Shown in pieces: positions 53,932 through 62,162 of a stretch of DNA of 64,000 bases; position 1 is the first letter of the stretch, and each line of letters begins with the position of its first letter. Where the stretch lies: NCBI GenBank assembly GCA_003666485.1, contig CP032931.1, forward strand, positions 1-64,000. The letters are read 5' to 3'. The translations under genes and the position numbers were made by a program. This DNA is from Levilactobacillus brevis (GTDB lineage: Bacteria; Bacillota; Bacilli; Lactobacillales; Lactobacillaceae). Under the pieces are notes generated by a model. The model saw only the letters and a program-made list of their open reading frames with translations, had not been told where the DNA came from and searched no databases.

Positions 53932-55532
53932 GGAACGAGCAGTTGCCTATGTTCGGGTATCAACGACGGAACAAGCCGAACGGGGGTATTCAATTGATGC
54001 GCAAATTCAGACCATTAAAGACTATTGCCAAAGATCTGGGTTGCAACTAACCCAGATTTACGCTGACAAAGGGATTTCTGGCAAGTCCTTGAAGAAACGG
54101 GTAAAGCTTCAGCAGCTTATTGTGGATGCTAAAGAAGATAAGTTTGACCGTGTTGTGGTTTGGAAAAATTCTCGGCTGGCACGTAACGTCAAACTACTGC
54201 TCGAAATTGTGGACACACTTCAGACTCACAACATCGAATTTGATTCTATCAGCGAAAACATCAAGATTGATACGGCTTCCGGTAAATTTATGTTGCAAAT
54301 GATGGCGAGTGTGTCGGAATTCGAGAGAAACGAGACTGCTGAAAATGTGCGTTTAGGAATGCGAAAGCGGGCCCGTGAAGGCTACAAGAATGGCAATCGG
54401 GTGCTCGGCTATGACAACGTCAAAACAGAAGATGGAACTAAAATTCTTGCGGTCAACGAGGATGAGGCGAGCATCATTCGCTTCATCTTTGATAGCTACA
54501 TTCAGCAACGCGGATTACGAGCCATTGCTAATGAATTGAATCATCGTGGGTATCGTACTAAACGCGATAACGCCTTCTCTACAACGGCTGTACATGATAT
54601 CTTGAATAATCCTTTATATGTTGGGAAAATTCAATATGCAAAGTACGAGCAATGGGAGCTGAAGCGCCGTAAGGGCCGTAGCGAGCATCCTATCGTGGTT
54701 GAAGGCAAACATGAGGCCATCATTAGTCAAGATGTCTGGGAACGCACACAACGACGCTTGAAGGTCCAGAAACGCACTCCTAAGTGGAATCACCTGGGAA
54801 CTAATGTCTTGACGGGTCTACTACGTTGTCCAGAGTGTGGAGGTGCGATGATAGCTAGTAATACAACCAATACTTTAAAGGATGGAACGAAAAAGCGCAT
54901 TCGCTACTATAGCTGTGCTAACTTTCGTAGTAAGGGTTCAGCTGTTTGCCACGCCAATAGCATTCGAGCCGATGAGGCAGAGAAGTTGGTTGCTCTGAAA
55001 CTAAGAATGGTACTGAGCAATCCAGAAGTTGGACAGGTCGTTGTTCAACGGATGAAGGCTAGTGAAGCCAATCAACGAAAGTCATTAGATGAAATTATCG
55101 TAAACAAGCAGCGTGACATCGAAGCATTGACCCAGAAGTTGCGACGACTACAGTCGACAATTGATGAGGAACCAACCTTGAAATCGGACTTGGAGCCAAG
55201 AATTCATCAGTTGCTGGGTGATCAAGTAGAGCTTGAGTCAGAGCTAAGAGAGCTACGGGAACGCGATGTACAATCGGATTCTAGCCTGTCAGTGAAGAAT
55301 GTGACGCAATTGCTCAAGTTGATTGCTGAGGTGGTTCAGGGACGTGATACGGATACATTGAATCTACCAGTGTTTCATTGAAAAAATCACTTTTGACCGC
55401 AAGAAGAAGCTAGTGTGGGTGCACATGCGGTTTGATAGTAACGTCACCAAGGAGTTAGCAGAATATACAAAGGCAATGTCTGATGAGGGCATTGCCTTTT
55501 TGCATGGTCGGAGTATTCACCTGACCATTTGA
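53909..55532 (+). pseudogene. ccrB: Large serine recombinase, CcrB-like, with C-terminal frameshift
   Basis: The frame from ATG 53909 gives 490 residues and stops at 55381. N-terminal AVAYVRVSTTEQAERGYSIDAQ with catalytic Ser, DKGISGKSLKKRVKL, and a zinc-ribbon block NTTNTLKDGTKKRIRYYSC that, as I recall it, is nearly identical in staphylococcal CcrB (about 542 residues). Right after residue ~485 the expected C-terminal strand pair continues in another frame (CFIEKITFDRKKKLVWVHMRF, from about 55366 up to a stop at 55530-55532). A frameshift therefore removes about 50 residues. The truncated enzyme could still be active, since catalytic and zinc domains are intact. AAAGGAG precedes the start. 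Confidence 0.8.
55469..55501 (+). terminator. Terminator of the ccr operon
   Basis: AAAGGCAAT pairs with ATTGCCTTT, loop around TGTCTGATGAGGGC, followed by Ts. Confidence 0.8.
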
Positions 55533-55629
55533 GCACGGGAGAGCGGGTATATTGCGGGAGAGCACAAGTATATATGAGACATGGATGTAGCTAAGTTTTT
55601 CCCGATACCCCGTTAGATTATACGTATAT

Positions 55630-57278
55630 CCTGAATTATTCATACCTTTCAAAAAAGTCGTCAGTTTTCATGTTTTTCAAAAACTGACGGCTTTTGATCT
55701 TGCTTACTATGTATTGAGACTCTAAATTTTGATGGTATCACCTAACGGTGAGTCATTTTTGAATTTTTGGGTGCACTTATCCCTTGATCGTACAGAATTT
55801 TTTTTAATTGGGGCTATTTAATAGCCTGAATACGCTGTAATACCTGATAAAAGAGTCGATGATAAACGTGATGAGAACTCAGTCGTAACTGGATTCGTCG
55901 ACCGGTAAACACAACGCGGGCAGCGACTTTGAATAAACGGATTCGTAATGTACTAACACGCAATCCGGTCTCTGTTTTAGGTAGGGCTATTTGCTTCATA
56001 AAATTGATAATATTGTACGCTAATACACTAACCATCATACGGGCAGCGTTGGCGGTAAACGTTGAACTATCAGTCTTATCAAAGAAGAAGCCCTCTTTGG
56101 CTTCCTTGATATAATTCTCCATCTGACCACGCTTATGATACAGTTCAAATGCTGCTTCTACGGTTAAATTTGTCAGATTAGTCACAATAAATTCATGTGA
56201 AAAGATCAATTCGCCAGCTACACGAGTTGACTTAACGTATACTTGACGCGGTTTAGGCCACGAAGTGGCCTGATAAGTTGCTGAGTAATAGTGAGTTTCG
56301 GTTTCATGCCACTCAGTTGTGTCGCTTATCTGTACAAACTCTTCTGCCAAGTTGTGTAGTCGCTTATTACGTTTGAGGCGAATAATGTAAAAGACATCAT
56401 CGGCCTCGCAGGTATCATAAACAGCTGGTGTGGCGAACCCGCTATCACCGCGAACCAGAATATCAGTTTCTGGCAATTGGTCTTGATAATGTTTTAATAA
56501 CGGTTCTAAAAAGGCTTTTATATCTGTGCTGGTATAGGCATTACCAGGCCGTAGGATGGCTTTCATGAGATTACCATCATTATCGATAGCTAGTAATGGA
56601 TGATACCCCTCCGAGCCATAATGGGCGTTATAGTCAGTAGCTTCTTGATTGCCATAAGTGTCAGAATGGGTTGAATCAATATCAATAATGGTGGTCGTCT
56701 GATTAGTTAGCAGTCGAGCTTGATCAATAAGAGCTTGATTTAAAGTCTGGAAGGCGTCCACACCTGCGGAATCGATACGTTGCCAGAAACGGGATATCGT
56801 CGCTTGTGAAGCTAAGGCTGGTTTGTCCAATAAAAGTTTAAACAATGGTTCTGCAACCAATGAGGTTGCAGCAGAATCTGTATTATAACCGGCAATGATC
56901 TGCAGAACCAACTGCATTAAGATACTTGAATTACTATGTCGGCAGTATTGTCGATGGTCGTTGAACTTCAATAGATTGTCAGCTAAGTTCGTGAACTGAA
57001 ACTTTGCCATCAGTTCAACACACAAGGTTAGGCCACCATCAGAAGATAATTGACCGCCGGTATGCGATGCTAGAATGTTTTTATTGAAACTAAATGCCAT
57101 TTCCTGTACAGTTTTCATTATAGAGTCCTCTTCTCTTTATAGTGTCTTTTGGTCGAGTTAACTATACCAGAGCTGAGGCTCTTTTTCTGCACTTAAAAGG
57201 TGAAAACGTAAAATTCCCATCAAGCACTTGAATCATGTGTTTGATGGGGATTTTGGAGTTTCTGGTGAATAATTCAGG
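55630..57278 (-). mobile_element. IS1380-type insertion sequence with target duplication
   Basis: It is 1,649 bp long with terminal inverted repeats CCTGAATTATTCA (55630-55642) and TGAATAATTCAGG (57266-57278). GTATAT flanks both sides directly (55624-55629 and 57279-57284), a target duplication of up to 6 bp. A strong hairpin, GTCGTCAGTTTT against AAAACTGACGGC, lies inside the left end (about 55655-55696). Confidence 0.88.
55814..57118 (-). CDS. IS1380-family transposase
   Basis: The 434-residue DDE transposase. Typical N-terminus (MAFSFNKNILASHTGGQLSSDGGLTL), acidic motif IIDIDSTHSDTYGNQEATDYN, LVRGDSGFATPAVYDTCE, and the late block KRGQMENYIKEAKEGFFFDKTD. No internal stop and correct length, so it looks functional. 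ATG 57118 follows a weak purine-rich site. Confidence 0.9.
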   Translation of the reverse strand: MKTVQEMAFSFNKNILASHTGGQLSSDGGLTLCVELMAKFQFTNLADNLLKFNDHRQYCRHSNSSILMQLVLQIIAGYNTDSAATSLVAEPLFKLLLDKPALASQATISRFWQRIDSAGVDAFQTLNQALIDQARLLTNQTTTIIDIDSTHSDTYGNQEATDYNAHYGSEGYHPLLAIDNDGNLMKAILRPGNAYTSTDIKAFLEPLLKHYQDQLPETDILVRGDSGFATPAVYDTCEADDVFYIIRLKRNKRLHNLAEEFVQISDTTEWHETETHYYSATYQATSWPKPRQVYVKSTRVAGELIFSHEFIVTNLTNLTVEAAFELYHKRGQMENYIKEAKEGFFFDKTDSSTFTANAARMMVSVLAYNIINFMKQIALPKTETGLRVSTLRIRLFKVAARVVFTGRRIQLRLSSHHVYHRLFYQVLQRIQAIK

Positions 57279-57284
57279 GTATAT

Positions 57285-57768
57285 GTATAATTAGAACATC
57301 CTGTATACAATATTATAATATGTCACTCGAATTTTACGGGTTTACGGGTAGATGTTTATGTGCCAATGAATTAGACAGATATACGGCGGGGCCTTATAGG
57401 GGCACCGCCGTATTTTTTTAAAATCCTAGTGGGTAATTGTTGACATGTCAGGACTATTAGCTAATTATTTTAGATGATTAGTCGGGAATTCATCGGTTTG
57501 ATTATCCTCGTAGATTATGAGGACTATCTTAGCTATCGCGTCAAAGTGCAGACGATTCTACTCCTTACGAAATGAACGTGACCCGTTCATTCCTTAGGTC
57601 GTTGCAATTGAGGTTTATGTATTTTGAGATTATTCTTGCATGGGTTTAGACTGAGCATTTACTATAGGGGTAGGCAGGTCAGCCCCAAGCTGCCTGATAC
57701 CCCGGTGATTGAGTTTATCGTATAAAAAAGAGCTAGCAGTTAAGCTAGCCCCATTAGCTGTGAGTGGT
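57285..57768. other. Gene-poor right part of the cassette
   Basis: It contains a perfect-looking terminator ATACGGCGG/CCGCCGTAT with T run (57381-57418) and a hairpin AATGAACG/CGTTCATT near 57570-57592. On the minus strand, a GCTAGC-containing terminator (57730-57752) belongs to the small hydrophobic ORF. No longer gene is supported. Confidence 0.5.
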
Positions 57769-57852
57769 TTACAGATTACCTCTGCACCGGATTAAGCATC
57801 CTACTGGTAAGTAAACCAGAGACACAGCTAAGATGACAAGTAAAAGATACAT
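57769..57852 (-). CDS. Small hydrophobic peptide, candidate type I toxin
   Basis: A 27-residue frame (57852 to 57769, minus strand) begins MYLLLVILAVSLVYLPVGC and ends in a basic IRCRGNL tail; AAAGGGGTAACG upstream is a ribosome site. In the transcript, codons 7-13 (TTAGCTGTGTCTCTGGTTTAC) are followed after the stop by a matching antisense segment (about 57753-57771), making a long hairpin, then by a terminator. A short membrane peptide with a folded mRNA is typical of type I toxins, but it does not match Fst or TxpA. No antitoxin RNA promoter is proven. Confidence 0.45.
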   Translation of the reverse strand: MYLLLVILAVSLVYLPVGCLIRCRGNL

Positions 57853-57934
57853 ATTCGTTACCCCTTTCAAGGAGTCGTAGAGACAACTTGCGAAAAGAGA
57901 TTGGAGTAAGGTGCTTAGAACCGGTAATATCAGA

Positions 57935-57970
57935 TAGCAGGAGTGGGGGTCGAACCCACAAGCTCTAAGG
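57935..57970 (-). pseudogene. tRNA 3'-half fragment
   Basis: On the minus strand GAGCTTGTGGG-TTCGACC-CCCAC-TCCTGC looks like a variable loop, a complete T arm (57943-57959) and the 3' acceptor strand of a tRNA. No matching 5' acceptor AGCAGGA or anticodon arm precedes it, so it is a fragment or a tRNA-like RNA. Confidence 0.5.
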
Positions 57971-58060
57971 CTATATGAATGGTTTACTTATGAGAATCAG
58001 TATATCATACTTGAATCAACTGATTGGAGTAATCGCAGAGTAGTCTGATACGGATCGCCG

Positions 58061-58077
58061 TATCATAAGTGATGCGG
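58061..58077 (+). repeat. att: Attachment site at the outer end of the cassette
   Basis: TATCATAAGTGATGCGG, exact copy of 44534-44550. The 5' half is part of the inverted repeat TGATACGG...CCGTATCA. Confidence 0.85.
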
Positions 58078-58085
58078 GTGAATAA

Positions 58086-58126
58086 AAAAAGGAACATCGA
58101 CCGGTTGCTGATCGATGCTCCTTTCG
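58086..58126 (-). terminator. Terminator of the AIPR gene
   Basis: On the minus strand AGGAGCATCGATCAG...GGTCGATGTTCCT, then a T run. Confidence 0.75.
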
Positions 58127-58226
58127 CTAGCAGTACCTAACTATTCGAAGACTAGTACAATTCATCTGCATAGAGATAACCAGCATTCTTTCCAATGCAT
58201 GAGCTGGAAGAATCTCAAATTGGTGC

Positions 58227-59411
58227 CTAGTTTAATCCTTGTTTGTGCATTAATTTTTCTAGAAGCAGATCCTTTCGAACGCTATCTACGATCCGGTAAT
58301 TTGCTTGCCATAATGTTTTGCTTTTTCCTGTTTGTTGAGGATTAGTGTCAGTATCGAAAGTATTTTGAACAAGACGAACACCAGCGGTTTCCCATACATC
58401 CAAAGGATCAAATTCCCATTCAATATTTTTTCCAGTTGAATCAAATTTAATAAGGGCTCTAAATGCGCCAAAGATTGGCATTAAAAATCCGTTTGAAACG
58501 TCGTAATCCATTTTAGATTGCGTAAAGTCAGTAGTTAAAATTCCACGATTATCAACACCCCGTACAGCACCGAATTTGGCATTTTTTCCTTCCTCATGCT
58601 TTTTAAATTGTTGATATTTACTACCAATTTCTTTTTGGATAAGTTCATACAGATTGACTAACTTTGGAAGATGAGGTGCTAGAGTTTTGTAGATGTTAGG
58701 ATTAGACGAGTACTCTTTTTTGTAATCTTTAAATACGGTTGCCTTACCAGAGTACGCAGAAATGGGGGCCTGACTATCATTAGGGTATCGTTTAATATTA
58801 AAAGAAAACAGTAATTTTAGTAGATTTGCAATAGGGATACGCTTGTTATCATTATCCTTGTACGCAATGTCATTTGCATAGCTTTCATTTGCAACAGCTT
58901 CTTTAATGAAATCAAACTTATCATCTAATTCAAATAGGGCAATGTCGCTGACCTGAATTGACGTGTTTCGAGCATCAGCTAGTGCTGAGACATCAAGGTC
59001 GTCACCAACAATGATCTCTAATTTGACATACTTTTCGATATCTACAGGTGCTTCATCACGATTTTGGATAATTGCTGTGTAGGTGTGACCACCATCTAGA
59101 ATACCAAAGCGAGAGCGATCGTCGTCGAGGTCGAGGGTCAACATACCGTGGCTTGTCTCAAAAGCTACTTTTTTAGCAGTAATGACAATTCCACGATTAT
59201 TTACATCGAAATCCGAGTCTGAATCCTTCACAGCACGTATTAATTGTTTAGCAACGGCCGTTGTCATTTTGGGTTTTCTAGGGTTGACATCCAATGAAAT
59301 GTTGTCGGGTAAATCCTTGAAATTCACCCAAACGTAATATGTGGTGACGGAAGGGTTAGACGGTGATTTGACAGTACGAACCGATTTAACTTTGAATTTT
59401 TCAGTAGTCAT
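58227..59411 (-). CDS. AIPR-family abortive phage infection protein
   Basis: The 394-residue protein shows the AIPR hallmarks: FDVNNRGIVITAKKV followed by the GILDGGHTYTAII block (a variant of the family's NGGQT motif), then ALADARNTSIQVSDIALFELDDKFDFIK. AIPR proteins were first described from lactococcal abortive-infection systems; the activity is not biochemically settled. GAAGGAGG precedes ATG 59411. It is divergent from a small XRE regulator across a promoter with a palindrome, and lies 150 bp outside the cassette att site. Predicted phage-defence gene. Confidence 0.75.
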   Translation of the reverse strand: MTTEKFKVKSVRTVKSPSNPSVTTYYVWVNFKDLPDNISLDVNPRKPKMTTAVAKQLIRAVKDSDSDFDVNNRGIVITAKKVAFETSHGMLTLDLDDDRSRFGILDGGHTYTAIIQNRDEAPVDIEKYVKLEIIVGDDLDVSALADARNTSIQVSDIALFELDDKFDFIKEAVANESYANDIAYKDNDNKRIPIANLLKLLFSFNIKRYPNDSQAPISAYSGKATVFKDYKKEYSSNPNIYKTLAPHLPKLVNLYELIQKEIGSKYQQFKKHEEGKNAKFGAVRGVDNRGILTTDFTQSKMDYDVSNGFLMPIFGAFRALIKFDSTGKNIEWEFDPLDVWETAGVRLVQNTFDTDTNPQQTGKSKTLWQANYRIVDSVRKDLLLEKLMHKQGLN

Positions 59412-59450
59412 GATGAACTACCTCCTTCTTTTATTTTCACTTGAGCATAT

Positions 59451-59494
59451 TTGCTAAGCTACAAATAGAGTATATAATGTAAAATGTACATTTT
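59451..59494 (+). promoter_or_regulatory. Divergent promoter region with palindromic operator
   Basis: TTGCTA (59451-59456), 16-bp spacer, TATAAT (59473-59478) drives the XRE gene. The 14-bp perfect palindrome AAAATGTACATTTT (59481-59494) directly after the -10 is a likely binding site for that regulator. Confidence 0.65.
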
Positions 59495-59538
59495 CAAGGA
59501 ACCGGGGTTCCCAATCAGATCAGAGAAGGAGGATGCCT

Positions 59539-59874
59539 ATGACTACAAGAAAAACACAAAATGCCAATGCTGAAAAAATCGGAAAGATAATCTATGGATA
59601 CAGAATGGAGTTGTCCCTATCGTCTAATTCTAGAGAATATTTTATTGAAGATAGAATAGAGACAGGCTTATTATCTGAAGGATGGATTTCTGCAAAAAGT
59701 TTGACAAATATTGAATTAGGGAAAAATTTTCCTAGTTATACGTCATTGAAGTTGTTATCAACAGCACTTGAAGTAGATTTCTTAATTTTATTGGAAGCTG
59801 TAGGGCCGTACATGCCAGATAGTCTTAATGAAATTTGGGTGTTATTAAAAAAGATGAATTTTGAAGGTTTGTAA
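59539..59874 (+). CDS. XRE-type regulator paired with AIPR
   Basis: The 111-residue helix-turn-helix protein (EKIGKIIYGYRMELSLSSNSREYFIEDRI, then SAKSLTNIELGKNFPSYTSLKLLSTALEVDFLILLEAV) is XRE-like, with an insertion between the first helices. I choose ATG 59539 because AAGGAGG (59526-59532) touches the earlier ATG at 59533. It probably represses its own promoter and the divergent AIPR gene. Confidence 0.7.
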   Translation: MTTRKTQNANAEKIGKIIYGYRMELSLSSNSREYFIEDRIETGLLSEGWISAKSLTNIELGKNFPSYTSLKLLSTALEVDFLILLEAVGPYMPDSLNEIWVLLKKMNFEGL

Positions 59875-60036
59875 TCTTAATATGGATGGTCTCTGGGTGT
59901 ATAAGCGCTTGCTGGATGCTGAGTTGATAACCCGGTGCCATTGATCATATTTAGTTGTGTTCCAAAAGAAGTAGCCCTTTCGATCGTGCCAGATTACGGC
60001 GCAGATTTTTAACATCTCACAGATATTCGTGATAAT

Positions 60037-60223
60037 TTGAACGTGGCTATCTACTATCCTGATCTATATTCCTCAGAATAGCACGACACTGAGGAAAAAC
60101 ATCAATGCCTTAATTCGAGAATATTCTCTCAAAAGAAAGCACCTGAATCGCCATTCCAAGAAGACTTTGAACTATCGAACTCCTGAGGAAATTTTGTTTG
60201 ATAAAGTATTGCGTTTGGCTTGA
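60037..60223 (+). pseudogene. IS30-family transposase remnant
   Basis: Only the C-terminal end survives, with a frame change: VAIYYPDLYSSE in one frame, then NSTTLRKNINALIREYSLKRKHLN...LNYRTPEEILFDKVL in the next, ending at TGA 60221-60223. IS30 proteins have the order FADPYSSWQRG.NEN.NGLLREY at this place. The surrounding 59875-60370 has no other gene. Confidence 0.6.
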
Positions 60224-60370
60224 TAATTCCGGCATTATATTTTCGTGAATATATTGGGGTTATAATAATGTGATTACTGTAAAATCTGCGCACCTTTGGC
60301 GATAACGGAAGCAAATTTTATAGTCTCACCGAGTGGAACTCACACGAGAACGAAAATGAATTGAGGAAAA

Positions 60371-60814
60371 ATGAAAATTATTGAAGTGAAAGACCGCAAC
60401 GTCACGCTAATTAAATATCTTTTGACGGTATGGGAAAGTGCTGTGCAGGCCACGCATCTCTTCTTGTCAGCAGACGAAATCGCCACCATTAAGCGATACG
60501 TGCCACAAGCGTTAACAGAAATACCACATTTGATCGTTGTCGAAAATGAACTGCACATCCCAATTGGATTTATGGGGATTACCGAGCAGCATATCGAGAT
60601 GCTCTTTATTGCGCGTGAGGAAGAGGGCAAGGGCTTGGGGAAAGCCTTGATTAACTACGGTCTTGAAAAATATGCGGTGACTGATTTAGCAGTTAATGAG
60701 CAGAATCCGCGCGCGAAGGGCTTTTATGAGCATATGGGGTTTGAAGTGTATAAGCGAACGGAACATGATGAACAAGGCAATCCTTATCCACTTTTGTATA
60801 TGAGAAGAGCTTGA
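60371..60814 (+). CDS. GNAT-family N-acetyltransferase
   Basis: The 147-residue acetyl-CoA-dependent acetyltransferase has the CoA loop EEGKGLGKALINYGLEKY (about residues 79-97), then LAVNEQNPRAKGFYEHMGFEVYKRTEHDEQGNPYPLLYM, the usual motif B. It resembles the YjaB/YhhY-like small GNATs; substrate unknown. TTGAGGAAAA upstream serves as ribosome site. Single gene between an IS30 remnant and a broken MBL gene. Confidence 0.85.
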   Translation: MKIIEVKDRNVTLIKYLLTVWESAVQATHLFLSADEIATIKRYVPQALTEIPHLIVVENELHIPIGFMGITEQHIEMLFIAREEEGKGLGKALINYGLEKYAVTDLAVNEQNPRAKGFYEHMGFEVYKRTEHDEQGNPYPLLYMRRA

Positions 60815-60948
60815 TTGGATTCAGCGAAACGATTATAAACCGCAGTAGCTACTACTGTGCGGGAGCAGCAGCCAATTGCGAAGAGAGTCTAGAACAAGAG
60901 AAGTAAGCACTTTGCTATTTGTCCAACAACATCACCCCCAGAATCAAT

Positions 60949-60990
60949 CATTTGACTTAACTATTAAACAGAGTTAAGATTCTGGGGAGT
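60949..60990. terminator. Hairpin downstream of the GNAT gene
   Basis: CCCCAGAATC pairs with GATTCTGGGG, with TTAACT/AGTTAA as inner pairing. It lacks a clear T run on the plus strand. Confidence 0.45.
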
Positions 60991-61005
60991 TATTAGGGCA
61001 AATTT

Positions 61006-61788
61006 GATCAGGTCTCTTTCCAAACAAAGACCCGTGATGGGTTGCCTTCTTTGAATTTTATGAACGGGAGGCTGTTTTGGTTGATACGTATATAACTAAA
61101 TCTGCTAACAAAGAGTTAATTGACTGGATTCATGACCGACCATCACGTTACGCTAAAGTATATCTATCTGACGCACACACATGCCGACCATTTCTTTGGT
61201 GCGGGGATGATTAAAGACGCTTTTCCGGGTGCAACGATCATTGTCACCCGAGCCACGGCTGATGGTATTCCAGCCGTGATGACGCCCGCGAACTTAGCAG
61301 GTACCTGGGAAAAACTTTTTCCAGGTAAATTACCAACGCCCATAGTTGGTGCTGATCAAGTGGTTAAGGATCACTTTACTTTGGAAGAGCACCCAATCAC
61401 CATTATTTCAGATGGTTTCACGGATACTCATGACACGACTAGCTTATGGGTGCCAGACTTGCAACTGATTGTGGCTGGCGATGCCACCTATAAGGGGATT
61501 CATGCCTATATGCAAGAAACAACCTTAGCTGCCCGCCAAAACTGGATTAAAACTAATGAACACTTGAAGACCTTCAAGCCACAACACGTTGTTGCTGGCC
61601 ATAAAATTCCAGAAAATGCGGATGATCCTGCCATTTTAGACAGCACAATCGCGTATATTACTGCGTTTAACAAGTTCGCCCAGAAGGCAACCTCGGCATT
61701 AGAGCTGTATCGCCAAGTGCTAGCCCTTTACCCGACTTACGCAAATCCTGGTTCGCTCTGGAGTAGTGCACATGCCGTTATTCGATGA
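61006..61788 (+). pseudogene. Metallo-beta-lactamase-fold hydrolase, frameshifted 5' end
   Basis: The last 222 codons are open (61120-61788): LTHTHADHFFGAGMI carries the HxHxDH metal motif, with ISDGFTDTHDTTSLWVPDLQLIVAGDATYKG and VVAGHK later. The normal N-terminus is in other frames just upstream: TKTRDGLPSLNFMNG (about 61027-61071), then LVDTYITKSANKELIDWI (about 61078-61131). At least two frameshifts are therefore present. The TTG at 61120 has no ribosome site. The family includes enzymes acting on lactones and similar small esters; this copy is probably inactive. Confidence 0.65.
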
Positions 61789-62162
61789 GGGCAATTTAAC
61801 CATGAAAAAAGGTACTTGTTTATGATGAGTAGAAATAATGGGCCAGAATCGCTAACAATCAAGTGATAGCTGATGCCCATCTTGCCCAGTTTGCAATGTT
61901 CTCTCAAAGGAATCAGACTAACGATGATTATTCTCGTTTTCCTGATCCTTTTGTTTACACTAGCCGCCGACTGGCTAGCTTTTCTGGTTGACTACCTTTA
62001 ATCACCTAAATTCAGTGCCCACTTCAAGTTGCTGGTCAGACCGTCATCAAATCAACTGATACTCAATCGATATCCGATTCGAAGTCGCTTTGTCGGTGAG
62101 TTGTTCGGATTCGTTGAGTTGCCAAAAGTTGTTGGTGATTTCGGGCTGGTTGTTTACATTGC
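61789..62162. other. Gene-poor stretch with decayed coding traces
   Basis: Short frames only, for example a hydrophobic 25-codon frame at 61924-62001 without a ribosome site. No gene can be supported. Confidence 0.4.

Larger units (their letters stand above)
44551..58077. mobile_element. SCC-like cassette integrated at rlmH (cch-ccrA-ccrB)
   Basis: This 13.5-kb segment is bounded by 17-bp direct repeats at 44534-44550 and 58061-58077. It includes a Cch-like DUF927 ATPase, CcrA-like and CcrB-like large serine recombinases in the SCC order, a DUF1643 gene, small regulators, secreted and membrane proteins, and two insertion sequences. Its base composition is visibly more AT-rich than the chromosome on the left. 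Inside the outer end, TGATACGG-ATCG-CCGTATCA (58047-58066) is an inverted repeat that runs into the att core. No mec or other resistance gene is seen. Confidence 0.85.

Noticed and set aside
55455-55652. Minus-strand 65-codon frame after ccrB
   Set aside because: It crosses the ccr terminator and the end of the IS1380 element; no ribosome site.
44551-58077. Integrated prophage instead of an SCC-like cassette
   Set aside because: No capsid, terminase, portal, tail, lysis or tyrosine integrase genes; the recombinase pair plus DUF927 ATPase and rlmH site fit SCC.
44551-58077. Antibiotic or metal resistance cargo
   Set aside because: No mec, bla, efflux, ars, cad or similar gene is recognisable in the cassette.
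58115-58345. Plus-strand 76-codon frame opposite the AIPR gene end
   Set aside because: It overlaps the AIPR coding end and its terminator, has no ribosome site and shows no protein-like pattern.
61924-62001. 25-codon hydrophobic frame as a second small toxin
   Set aside because: No ribosome site, promoter or terminator, and it lies among decayed coding traces.
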